Positions 8,195 through 15,518 of a stretch of 42,986 bases of DNA are shown here, one piece after another (position 1 is the stretch's first letter; every line of letters begins with the position of its first letter). The DNA lies in the NCBI GenBank assembly GCA_018057925.1, contig JAGPCT010000029.1, forward strand, positions 1 to 42,986. Direction: 5' to 3'. This stretch comes from Saprospiraceae bacterium (GTDB lineage: Bacteria; Bacteroidota; Bacteroidia; Chitinophagales; Saprospiraceae). The position numbers and the translations under genes are program-made. The notes under the pieces were generated by a model. That model was not told the origin of the DNA, did no database searches, and saw only the letters and a program-made list of their open reading frames with translations.

Positions 8195-9592
8195 ATGACA
8201 ACATATTCAGTAGGCATGGTCGGCTTGGGCACCATGGGACGCAACCTGATGCTAAATATTGCAGATCATAAGCATAGTATCATCGGTTATGACAAAGACA
8301 CTACAAAAGTCGATCAGGTGAAGGCTATTGAGGATTACTCCAACATCTCTGCAACCGATAATATCACTCAATTTGTTCAGAGCCTTGAACGACCTGCCCG
8401 CATCATCTTACTCGTTCCTGCCGGTAAAATCGTGGATTACGTCATTTCTGACCTCACACCGCTTTTATCACAGGGTGATATTATCATAGATGGTGGCAAC
8501 TCCTATTTCAAGGACACAGACAGGAGATACAATGATTTAAAAACGAAAGGAATCCACTTTATGGGCATGGGCGTTTCGGGCGGTGAGAAAGGTGCACGAT
8601 TTGGACCAAGTATTATGCCGTCAGGTGATTTGGTCGCTTTCAATAAGGTTGAGTCGATCCTCAATGATGCCGCTGCAAAATACAACGCCATTCCTTGTAG
8701 TAAATATATGGGCAATGGTTCTGCAGGACATTATGTCAAAATGGTACACAATGGAATAGAGTATGGTATGATGCAACTCATTGCTGAGACTTACGACATC
8801 ATGCACAATGGTATGAATCTATCTAATTCGGACATTGCTGATACCTTTAATAACTGGTCACATGGCGAATTATCCGGATTTCTGATTGAGGCAACGGTCA
8901 GCATTTTGCGACAAAAAGACGATGTTACCGGCAATGATTTGTTAGATATGATTAAGGACGTAGCTCGCCAGAAAGGTACCGGTAAGTGGACAAGCCAGGA
9001 TGCATTAGACTTACAAGTACCTGTTCCTACTATCGATATGTCCGTGGTAGCAAGAGACCTTAGCGCTTTTGAAGTGGAACGACAAAGCATTAGCTCTTGT
9101 GTAAATACATCTGCTCATACTGAACAGTCGGGCATGACGATAGATCAATTGGGTTCAGCTCTTCACCTCGCCTTTTTATTGACTTACAATCAAGGCTTAC
9201 ATCTTATCAAAATAGCGTCCGATACATATCAGTATGAAGTGCCGATGATCGATGTTATTCACAACTGGAAAGAGGGATGTATCATCCGTTCCGCCTTGCT
9301 CGCAAAATTTGAGAAAGTGTATCAAAAAGACGAGAAAAGGTCGATGATTATTACCGATGACGATATATGTAAAATGATCCAAAGTGAAATTCAAACCCTT
9401 AAACAAGTGGTGCTTTTTGGTATCCATAATAATTTCGGATCTTCCGCTTATGCGTCAGTACTAACGTATTGGAACATGATGTCATCAGCTAAAAGTCCGA
9501 TGAATATTATTCAGGGATTGAGAGATCTCTTTGGTGCACATACCTTTGAAAGAATAGATAAGCCGGGTGTATTTCATCAGGAATGGAATTGA
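8195..9592 (+). CDS. gnd: 6-phosphogluconate dehydrogenase, decarboxylating
   Basis: This enzyme oxidises 6-phosphogluconate to ribulose 5-phosphate with CO2 release and NADP+ reduction, the last oxidative step of the pentose-phosphate pathway. At 465 residues it has family length. The N-terminal Rossmann motif GLGTMGRNL (about residues 10-18), the substrate loop MGMGVSGGEKGARFGPSIMP (residues 124-143) and the catalytic lysine segment KMVHNGIEYGMMQ (about 182-194) are all present, as is the C-terminal tail FERIDKPGVFHQEWN that reaches the partner subunit's active site. zwf follows after 21 bases in the same direction, so they form an operon. Confidence 0.97.
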   Translation: MTTYSVGMVGLGTMGRNLMLNIADHKHSIIGYDKDTTKVDQVKAIEDYSNISATDNITQFVQSLERPARIILLVPAGKIVDYVISDLTPLLSQGDIIIDGGNSYFKDTDRRYNDLKTKGIHFMGMGVSGGEKGARFGPSIMPSGDLVAFNKVESILNDAAAKYNAIPCSKYMGNGSAGHYVKMVHNGIEYGMMQLIAETYDIMHNGMNLSNSDIADTFNNWSHGELSGFLIEATVSILRQKDDVTGNDLLDMIKDVARQKGTGKWTSQDALDLQVPVPTIDMSVVARDLSAFEVERQSISSCVNTSAHTEQSGMTIDQLGSALHLAFLLTYNQGLHLIKIASDTYQYEVPMIDVIHNWKEGCIIRSALLAKFEKVYQKDEKRSMIITDDDICKMIQSEIQTLKQVVLFGIHNNFGSSAYASVLTYWNMMSSAKSPMNIIQGLRDLFGAHTFERIDKPGVFHQEWN

Positions 9593-9613
9593 AAACGTAT
9601 TAAATAAAACAAA

Positions 9614-11113
9614 ATGAAGAGTGAAATAGCCTCTATGCCGACCATTTTCTTGATCTTTGGAGCTACAGGAGACCTGACGTATCGAAAGTTGATGCCTGCA
9701 TTGTACAATTTAATTTTGGATGATATGCTGCCCGAAGAATTTTCGGTTATTGGCATTGGGCGTTCCGACCTTTCTAAAGATGACTTAATGGTTAAATTGA
9801 AGGAAGGTGCAGTAAACTTCTCAAGACGCCCTGTGGTGGATGACAAGTGGAATATGCTGTGTAAAAATTTCGGATATATCAATGGAGACTTTGCTGATCC
9901 GGCATTATACGAAAATGTCAACAAAGCAGTCGTCGGCTTTAAAACACAACATACAGAGAAGTCTAACGTCATAGTCTATCTCGCTGTTTCGCCCGTTTTT
10001 TTTGGACCAATAACTAAGAATCTTTCAGCTTACTCCTTTGTTAAAAGGCGTGACCAGACACGATTTGTATTTGAAAAGCCCTTTGGCCATGACTTGGAAA
10101 GTGCCAAATCTCTAAACGAAGAATTGATGGCTGTCCTTAGAGAAAATCAGATATATCGGATTGACCATTATCTCGGTAAAGAGACCGTACAGAATATATT
10201 GGCATTTAGATTTGCAAACTCATTTTTTGAACCTTTGTGGAACAAAAACTATATTGAATGGGTCCAGATCTCCTCGCTTGAAAAAGTCGGCTTAGAAGGT
10301 AGAGGTGGCTATTATGACAACAGTGGCGCCCTGCGGGATATGATACAAAACCACATGCTTCAACTCATGTGTATGATAGCCATGGAACCGCCCATAAGCT
10401 TCGATGCGGATGAAATCAGAAATAAAAAAGCCGATATACTGCATGCCGTAAGAAAATATTCCGAACAAGAAGTGTTTCAATATACTGCAAGAGGACAATA
10501 TGGATCCGGAAAAAATGGGGATGATACGGTAGTAGCTTACCGGGAAGAGCCCAATGTCAAGCCGGATTCCAATACAGAGACCTTTGCAGCTGCCTTGTTA
10601 CATATCGAAACATGGAGATGGGAAGGCGTACCTTTCTATATACGCACCGGAAAAAATCTCTCACAAAAAGCTACAACTATCGCAATTAAATTTAAACCAG
10701 CTCCTTCATATAGCTTTCCGAAAGAGGCCACCAGCAATTGGAGATCCAATTTATTGGTATTTAACATCAATCCTAAGATGGACATACACTTACAATTTCA
10801 GGCAAAAGTCCCGGGTCAATTGATGCAGTTGAGTCAGGTCAATATGGAATTTGATTTTGAGAAAGAATTGACCGCCAATACACCGGAAGCTTATGAACAT
10901 TTGATCTATGACGTACTTGAGGGTGACGCTACATTGTTTATGCGATCCGATCAAGTAGATGCCGCTTGGCAAATCATTAATCCGATTTTGAATGCTTGGC
11001 AAAAAACCAAAGCATTGGAGTTTCCTAATTATGCTCCGGGCTCCAATGGTCCGGTCAAAGCAGATGAACTACTTGCAAAATATGGACATACTTGGTTGAA
11101 TCCGGCTACTTAG
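9614..11113 (+). CDS. zwf: Glucose-6-phosphate 1-dehydrogenase
   Basis: This enzyme oxidises glucose 6-phosphate to 6-phosphogluconolactone, the entry step of the oxidative pentose-phosphate pathway. The 499-residue protein has the N-terminal coenzyme motif FGATGDLTYRKL (about residues 14-25), the substrate loop FEKPFGHDLESAK (about 151-163) and the diagnostic active-site motif RIDHYLGKETVQN (about 182-194) with the catalytic histidine two residues on from the isoleucine-aspartate. The C-terminal half contains IRTGKNLSQKAT and DLFM-type segments typical of the dimer domain. It follows gnd by 21 bases. The lactonase gene pgl, expected next, lies 4.4 kb further on behind an inserted island. Confidence 0.97.
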   Translation: MKSEIASMPTIFLIFGATGDLTYRKLMPALYNLILDDMLPEEFSVIGIGRSDLSKDDLMVKLKEGAVNFSRRPVVDDKWNMLCKNFGYINGDFADPALYENVNKAVVGFKTQHTEKSNVIVYLAVSPVFFGPITKNLSAYSFVKRRDQTRFVFEKPFGHDLESAKSLNEELMAVLRENQIYRIDHYLGKETVQNILAFRFANSFFEPLWNKNYIEWVQISSLEKVGLEGRGGYYDNSGALRDMIQNHMLQLMCMIAMEPPISFDADEIRNKKADILHAVRKYSEQEVFQYTARGQYGSGKNGDDTVVAYREEPNVKPDSNTETFAAALLHIETWRWEGVPFYIRTGKNLSQKATTIAIKFKPAPSYSFPKEATSNWRSNLLVFNINPKMDIHLQFQAKVPGQLMQLSQVNMEFDFEKELTANTPEAYEHLIYDVLEGDATLFMRSDQVDAAWQIINPILNAWQKTKALEFPNYAPGSNGPVKADELLAKYGHTWLNPAT

Positions 11114-11135
11114 AAAAAATTATTCTCTTCAATAA

Positions 11136-11206
11136 GTCCTTTATTGGCAAATAATCAACTTCATGTGAGTCTAAACCATTTATAATTGATTCGAAAATGC
11201 TATTTA
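11136..11206 (+). repeat. 71-bp direct repeat, left copy flanking the island
   Basis: The sequence from GTCCTTTATTGG to GCTATTTA recurs at 15148-15218 in the same orientation, with four mismatches in 71 positions by eye. This copy begins 22 bases after the zwf stop. The other lies about 300 bases before pgl, so the two bracket the inserted gene cluster. Confidence 0.85.
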
Positions 11207-11278
11207 GTTGCTCCTTAAGAACATATTAATGTTGATTATCATATAAATAGACATAAATAAATTATATATTTGTTATTA

Positions 11279-11300
11279 AGGGGCGACTATTTATGCCCCT
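11279..11300. terminator. Possible hairpin terminator between zwf and the island
   Basis: AGGGGC (11279-11284) pairs perfectly with GCCCCT (11295-11300) over a 10-base loop. There is no T-run directly after either arm, so this is a weak candidate. It could end zwf transcription or the leftward island transcript. Confidence 0.3.
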
Positions 11301-11369
11301 GAAAATCATGCATTATTATTTGCCAGTTATATTTTTATGCAAAACGCCTAGAATTATCAAACATTTACT

Positions 11370-11759
11370 TTAAAACTGTTCATAAAACTCATACCTTAAT
11401 TTAATCTTCACTTTGGTGGCTTTGTACCGATTATACTCAAAATGAATAGTATCTCCGACCATTTCATAACCGTCACTGCATGCTTTCCCCTCTTTTACTG
11501 AAGATAAGTAAGAGGGTAATCCGTTATACTTAATAGAGTCGTTCATTTCATAATTAAATATTCTACATATATTGTTGTAATGGCCACCACTTCCTAATTT
11601 CGGAACATAAAATGTATCTAATTTCTCTACTGAAGAATCGATATTTATCTCAAATACCTCATCCGGCATGACAAAAAAGTAAAAAAATAATATTAAAACC
11701 GATATTAATCCGCCAAAATACATAAATATTAATTTAAAATGTGATGCTGCTTCATTCAT
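11370..11759 (-). CDS. Small membrane-anchored protein, paralog 1 (putative immunity protein)
   Basis: The 129-residue product has one transmembrane segment near residues 9-30 (LIFMYFGGLISVLILFFYFF) followed by a soluble domain. It shares VMPDEVFEINIDSSVEKLDT, GSGGHYNNICRI and YKATKVKIKLRYEFYE with two paralogs further upstream in the same operon. The start is an ATG overlapping the stop of a short remnant of the neighbouring lipoprotein gene (ATGAATGA), the same junction as in paralog 3. This arrangement, a copy of the large gene's tail plus one small membrane protein, fits an immunity protein for a C-terminal toxin domain. That role is inference; the family is not recognised. Confidence 0.7.
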   Translation of the reverse strand: MNEAASHFKLIFMYFGGLISVLILFFYFFVMPDEVFEINIDSSVEKLDTFYVPKLGSGGHYNNICRIFNYEMNDSIKYNGLPSYLSSVKEGKACSDGYEMVGDTIHFEYNRYKATKVKIKLRYEFYEQF

Positions 11760-11877
11760 GCGTTTGAATAAGTTGAGTTTCTGAAGTGATACCGCCTGTG
11801 CATATACAAGAGTTATAGCCGCAAGTCAAAAAGCTTATGACATCATATTCAATGAATGGTAAGGAAAGCAAATTCAT
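11752..11877 (-). pseudogene. Orphan C-terminal tail of the lipoprotein gene, copy 1
   Basis: A 41-codon frame from ATG 11877 to TGA 11752 ends TGGITSETQLIQTHE, nearly the same as the last residues of the large lipoprotein (TGGISSSTQLIQTHE). A preceding FLTCGY matches its FWTCDQY. The RHxxW and MDMHNN motifs are absent, so it cannot act alone. Its stop overlaps the start of paralog 1. Confidence 0.7.
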
Positions 11878-11907
11878 GAAATTATAAATCAAATTTATTA
11901 AAGAATT

Positions 11908-12294
11908 TTAGTGATAGAATTCATACTTGATATGAATAAAGACTGAATCTGCCTTATATTTATTGTAGCTGATTTTAAAAGGTGGCTCACCCCATAGTCT
12001 TCCTTCCCGACACCCTCTTCCATTTCTTTCAGGATTGAATAATACTTTTTTAATTGAATCCACGATAACGGTATCATTTGAAAATTGTGTATAAGTACAG
12101 CAAATATTTGAATAATTGGATAAATCTCTATACTTAGGGTAAAAAGAAGTGTCAATCTTTTCTATTGACGAATCAATATTTATCTCAAACACCTCATCCG
12201 GCATGACAAAAAAGTAAAAGAATAGCCCGGCTAATGAAAAAATTCCGCCTAAAGTCAAAAGTAAAAGTTTTAGATATGGTGTATCATTATTCAT
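11908..12294 (-). CDS. Small membrane-anchored protein, paralog 2 (putative immunity protein)
   Basis: This 128-residue paralog has one transmembrane segment (residues about 8-29, LLLLTLGGIFSLAGLFFYFF) and the shared VMPDEVFEINIDSSIEKIDT. Its middle diverges most from its siblings: YSNICCTYTQF replaces YNNICRI, and the ending is FIHIKYEFYH. The ATG start overlaps the TAA of an orphan lipoprotein tail (ATGAATAA), so translation is probably coupled in the ancestral arrangement. Divergence of the soluble part beside a conserved membrane anchor is what one would expect if the copies neutralise different toxin variants, but that is inference. Confidence 0.7.
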   Translation of the reverse strand: MNNDTPYLKLLLLTLGGIFSLAGLFFYFFVMPDEVFEINIDSSIEKIDTSFYPKYRDLSNYSNICCTYTQFSNDTVIVDSIKKVLFNPERNGRGCREGRLWGEPPFKISYNKYKADSVFIHIKYEFYH

Positions 12295-12553
12295 GAGTTT
12301 GCATAAGTTGAGTTTCTGCAGTTATACCTCCCGTTCCATAAATAGGATATTCGGTACATTTCCAAAAACACGGATCATTATAATTAATCGGAGAAAGATA
12401 TCGTAGTATTCCCGTGTGCATGTACTGTTAGAGAATAATAGCTGTGAGCGTTCCTTCGGAGGCATCGGGGTTTTATTTCCCGACTTGAAGACCCCAGTAG
12501 TTATTATGCATGTCCATATCCTTTTCGTATAAAATGAATGGTTTATCCAACAT
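12287..12553 (-). pseudogene. Orphan C-terminal tail of the lipoprotein gene, copy 2
   Basis: From ATG 12553 the frame reads MLDKPFILYEKDMDMHNN and then YWGLQVGK, followed by an in-frame TAA, then SEGTLTAIIL, a second TAA, then QYMHTGILRYLSPINYND and PCFWKC, ending QLMQTHE with TAA at 12287. It matches the last roughly 80 residues of the large lipoprotein almost without gaps. Two stop codons make it a pseudogene. It starts 5 bases after paralog 3 ends and overlaps the start of paralog 2. Confidence 0.85.
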
Positions 12554-12558
12554 TCACT

Positions 12559-12942
12559 TTAAAACAGTTCATAAAACTCATACCTTAATTTAATTTTTAC
12601 TTTTGTAGCTTTGTACCGATCATATTCAAAACGAATAGTATCTCCGACCATTTCATATCCATCAGAACAATATTTACCTTCTTTGTTTTTTATTCTTTTT
12701 TCTTTATTTATAATTATAGTATCATTAAACTCATAATGATATATTCTACATATATTGTTGTAATGGCCGCCACTACCTAATTTCGGTAAATAAAATGTAT
12801 CCAATTTTTCGACTGACGCATCAATATTTAATTCAAACACCTCATCCGGCATGACAAAAAAGTAAAAGAATAATCCAACTATTGAAAAGATTCCACCTAT
12901 AGACATAATTAATATTTTTAGATATGGTGTGTTGTCATTCAT
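12559..12942 (-). CDS. Small membrane-anchored protein, paralog 3 (putative immunity protein)
   Basis: I chose ATG 12942 rather than the longer frame from 13113, because the upstream part lies wholly inside the lipoprotein gene and the internal ATG matches the starts of the two paralogs. The 127-residue product has a transmembrane segment (about residues 8-29) followed by VMPDEVFELNIDASVEKLDT, GSGGHYNNICRIYHYE and YKATKVKIKLRYEFYELF, very close to paralog 1. The start overlaps the stop of the intact lipoprotein gene by 8 bases (ATGAATGA), so translation is probably coupled. As the partner of the only intact large gene, this copy is the best candidate for a cognate immunity protein. Confidence 0.75.
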   Translation of the reverse strand: MNDNTPYLKILIMSIGGIFSIVGLFFYFFVMPDEVFELNIDASVEKLDTFYLPKLGSGGHYNNICRIYHYEFNDTIIINKEKRIKNKEGKYCSDGYEMVGDTIRFEYDRYKATKVKIKLRYEFYELF

Positions 12943-14746
12943 GAGTTTGGATAAGTTGGGTTGAAGAAGATATTCCACCTGTACCCGTATCTTCGTATTG
13001 ATCGCAAGTCCAAAAACACGGATCATTATAATTAATCGGAGAAAGATATCGTAGTACTCCGGTGTGCATATACTGTGAGAGAATAATAGCAGTGAGCGTT
13101 CCTTCGGTGGCATCGATGTTGTCTTTTCCGATTTGCAATCCCCAGTAGTTATTATGCATGTCCATATCCTTTTCGAGTTGTAAATGGGTGGGGGTTTCTG
13201 ATTCTCTGGCAGTATAAAATTCGATCACTGAAGATTCATTGATAGTTTGGGCATTCAAAGCTACCCAATAGGTATGTCTGAAAGCATCCACCATTGAATT
13301 TCGTTCTTGTCTTCCGCTTACAGCATATACCTGTCTAGATTTGTCTCCTGCTTTTTTAGTGTTAATTGCGATGATCAACCCTTTTCGAGGGCTTTCCATA
13401 CATAAATATTTTTCAACTGCTGTCAATTTTCTATATAGAGACCAAGGGTCATTGCCTTTATATATACTCTCTATGGTTTCAGCCCATTCCGCAGTGCCCA
13501 ATTGAGGGTAGCCTTTCTGTTGATTGATTGAGTAATATTGTTCATTTCCTATCATGGTTTGCAAATGTAATCTTAATGCTTCTTTACTTTCAATGTCAAT
13601 ATTGTTATTCAAATAAATATTCATGGGAATAAATGCTTCATGATGTCCTATTATCCACTGATAAGCCTCTGTCTGCGCATTATTCACCGGATCGAGTGGA
13701 TAATTGATTTCTTTTAGGAAGAGCAATTCTGCAAAAGCCCCTTCGAATAAATCAAGCTCCATAATGATAGAATTTCCTTGATGCCAATCTAAGTTGGCAT
13801 AAATAAATGAATCTCCTGAATCACCCATTATATTCCAAAAATCTTCTACAGGCATTTTCAAATCATATAGATCTAATAATGTACGCCACAACCCAGTTAT
13901 CAGTCTCTTTCCCTCCGGATTATCCGCAAAGGATGCCCTTATTTCCTGATAATAGTCCCTATCATTGGAGGTTGAGCCTTCACCTTTCGGATTATCACCA
14001 TTATTATCCGGTATATAATCATCATATCCCGACCCTAGTCCGCCCGTAAAACATCCCCTTTTTTTTGTAGGAATCCAATAGTCACACAGACCACTTGTGA
14101 ATGCCATACACGGCTCCCAAGTATAGACAGTTACCCAATCACATGCGATATCCCGTATCTGAATGCCATCGACTTTTAGATGACTATTCCCTTGTGACGG
14201 TTCAAAAAGATATTCTGTACCATTTTGAATAGAATAGGTTTTATATATTGAATCTAATAGCGTTGAGAACTCAATAATTCCATTAAATCCCGAACTATAA
14301 TGATCTAAATTAGTCCCTTGAACCATATTCTGCGCTTGGGACATTCCTGGTGTTGGAGCAATCTTTAGAACAAACATAGAAATCTTATCATTATCATCGA
14401 GTGTAACAACGGCTCTTCTTTGGGGAATTGTACTTATATAATTCATGGTGTCATATCCTCCACCGAAGGAATATACCGAAATTGAAACGGGAGCTTCAAT
14501 GATATTTGCTTCCACGACATCTACTGATTTGTTTACCGATCGATAGGATGTAGCATTATTCCAATCAATTTGATACCCATTGTCTTCTCCATTTCTGACT
14601 TCCATTCCGGTATTAGGGTTGATCCTTATAAGTTCTTCTTCAAAATACTTTTGTGCTTGTACAACTGTAAGCTTAGAGGGTGAATCAAAAATAATATTTT
14701 CCTTACTACATGAAATAAAAAAGTTAGAAAATAATGTTATCCCCAC
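12935..14746 (-). CDS. Large lipoprotein with C-terminal DUF6973-like domain (putative polymorphic toxin)
   Basis: The frame opens with GTG 14746 and reads VGITLFSNFFISCSKEN: a short hydrophobic stretch and a lipobox-like F-I-S-C (Cys 13), so surface or periplasmic lipoprotein is likely. Residues up to about 480 match nothing I know. The last 117 residues carry DAFRHTYW (487-494), LEKDMDMHNNYWG (524-536) and a closing TGTGGISSSTQLIQTHE, resembling DUF6973 domains found at the C-termini of secreted polymorphic-toxin-like proteins, with histidines that could be catalytic. The signal peptide from this GTG is short and lacks a basic n-region. A better start, ATG 14861 behind a good promoter, lies upstream but is one base out of frame because of an 8-bp tandem repeat. 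The toxin role is inference from architecture. Confidence 0.7.
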   Translation of the reverse strand: MGITLFSNFFISCSKENIIFDSPSKLTVVQAQKYFEEELIRINPNTGMEVRNGEDNGYQIDWNNATSYRSVNKSVDVVEANIIEAPVSISVYSFGGGYDTMNYISTIPQRRAVVTLDDNDKISMFVLKIAPTPGMSQAQNMVQGTNLDHYSSGFNGIIEFSTLLDSIYKTYSIQNGTEYLFEPSQGNSHLKVDGIQIRDIACDWVTVYTWEPCMAFTSGLCDYWIPTKKRGCFTGGLGSGYDDYIPDNNGDNPKGEGSTSNDRDYYQEIRASFADNPEGKRLITGLWRTLLDLYDLKMPVEDFWNIMGDSGDSFIYANLDWHQGNSIIMELDLFEGAFAELLFLKEINYPLDPVNNAQTEAYQWIIGHHEAFIPMNIYLNNNIDIESKEALRLHLQTMIGNEQYYSINQQKGYPQLGTAEWAETIESIYKGNDPWSLYRKLTAVEKYLCMESPRKGLIIAINTKKAGDKSRQVYAVSGRQERNSMVDAFRHTYWVALNAQTINESSVIEFYTARESETPTHLQLEKDMDMHNNYWGLQIGKDNIDATEGTLTAIILSQYMHTGVLRYLSPINYNDPCFWTCDQYEDTGTGGISSSTQLIQTHE

Positions 14747-14770
14747 GGTAAAGCAAATAAGATGCCAATT

Positions 14771-14858
14771 GATGCGTTGATGCGTTGATGCGTTGATGCG
14801 TTGATGCGTTGATGCGTAGATGCGTTGATGCGTTGATGCGTTGATGCGTTGATGCGTT
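14771..14858. repeat. Tandem 8-bp repeat (GATGCGTT, 11 units) at the lipoprotein start
   Basis: There are eleven consecutive 8-base units, all GATGCGTT except the sixth (GATGCGTA, 14811-14818). On the coding (minus) strand the unit AACGCATC has no stop in any frame and encodes NASTHQRI. An ATG (14861-14859) abuts the array; its frame currently runs through the repeats and ends shortly after in a 45-codon peptide finishing LLYRGDNIIF. The lipoprotein frame is offset by one base, so 12 or 9 units would fuse them. Confidence 0.9.
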
Positions 14859-14901
14859 CATTTTACAAATTTTTATTTTGATGATAGAATTAAATATAAA
14901 A

Positions 14902-14932
14902 CAAATATAAGGACACAACTTTAATTAACAAA
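14902..14932 (-). promoter_or_regulatory. Consensus Bacteroidota promoter for the lipoprotein operon
   Basis: On the minus strand TTTG (14932-14929), exactly 19 bases of spacer and TATATTTG (14909-14902) match the Bacteroidota consensus fully. The predicted start of transcription is near 14895, leaving a leader of about 35 bases before ATG 14861 and the octamer array. Confidence 0.75.
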
Positions 14933-14997
14933 ATATTTATTAAATTATTTTATAAATTAATTCATAAATGGAAAACTTTATATTTTAACCCTTATTC

Positions 14998-15132
14998 CGC
15001 ATTAGACAAATACGGAATCGATTTACGACTCGTAATCAATGGTGTACAGAAACCACTGAAACGATTCGTACATCGGGATTAACCTTCATAATCAGCACTA
15101 TACGGTTTTTCAAAACCTATATTACTGAATTC
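14998..15132 (+). repeat. 135-bp dispersed repeat, copy A
   Basis: This block has a near-identical inverted copy at 42104-42236. It begins with a hairpin (CGCATT...AATACG here, CGCATT/AATGCG perfect in the other copy), continues with a second hairpin-like TTTACGACTCGTAA, and ends at CAAAACCTATATTACTGAATT. A truncated copy of its left edge (TTCCGCATTAGACAAA plus flank) lies at 25824-25851. No coding frame is evident. It may be a non-autonomous mobile or REP-like element. Confidence 0.8.
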
Positions 15133-15147
15133 AGGTTTAAAACGAAT

Positions 15148-15218
15148 GTCCTTTATTGGCAAATAATCAGCTCCATGTGAGTCTAAACCATTTATAATTG
15201 ATTCCAAAAAGCTATTTA
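15148..15218 (+). repeat. 71-bp direct repeat, right copy flanking the island
   Basis: This is the second copy of the repeat at 11136-11206, in the same orientation, from GTCCTTTATTGG to GCTATTTA. It starts 15 bases after the dispersed repeat ends and marks the pgl-proximal edge of the island. Confidence 0.85.
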
Positions 15219-15518
15219 TTTATTAAAGAGCATACGCCAGATTAGGGATATTTTATATATGTATATTGCTTTTAACCAACTATTAATATATTGAATATTA
15301 TTTTTATGAGAAACGTAATAAAAATTTACTCGTCAAACATAATCATATAAACGAAAATTATAATATATTTGAGTAATGTAACGTTTCTTTTGAATAAAAG
15401 AGTATGATTTTTCAGAAAAAGCAGGTGAAAAAGGAGAGATATTCACAATCTAAATTCCACCCTCAACGTTATTATAGACTGTATTGACTAAAAAAACGAG
15501 TATAAATATTAAATAACC
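15219..15518. other. Intergenic region upstream of pgl
   Basis: These 300 AT-rich bases have no supported gene. They should hold the pgl promoter, now separated from gnd-zwf, but no consensus TTTG-N19-TAnnTTTG pair is visible. Confidence 0.35.

Noticed and set aside
12559-13113. 184-residue version of small paralog 3
   Set aside because: The first 57 residues are read from within the lipoprotein gene in another frame; the two paralogs start at the equivalent of ATG 12942.
14724-14918. 64-codon frame rich in NASTHQRI repeats
   Set aside because: It is the out-of-frame reading of the octamer array. The part before ATG 14861 overlaps the promoter, so it is reported as part of the switch and not as a separate gene.
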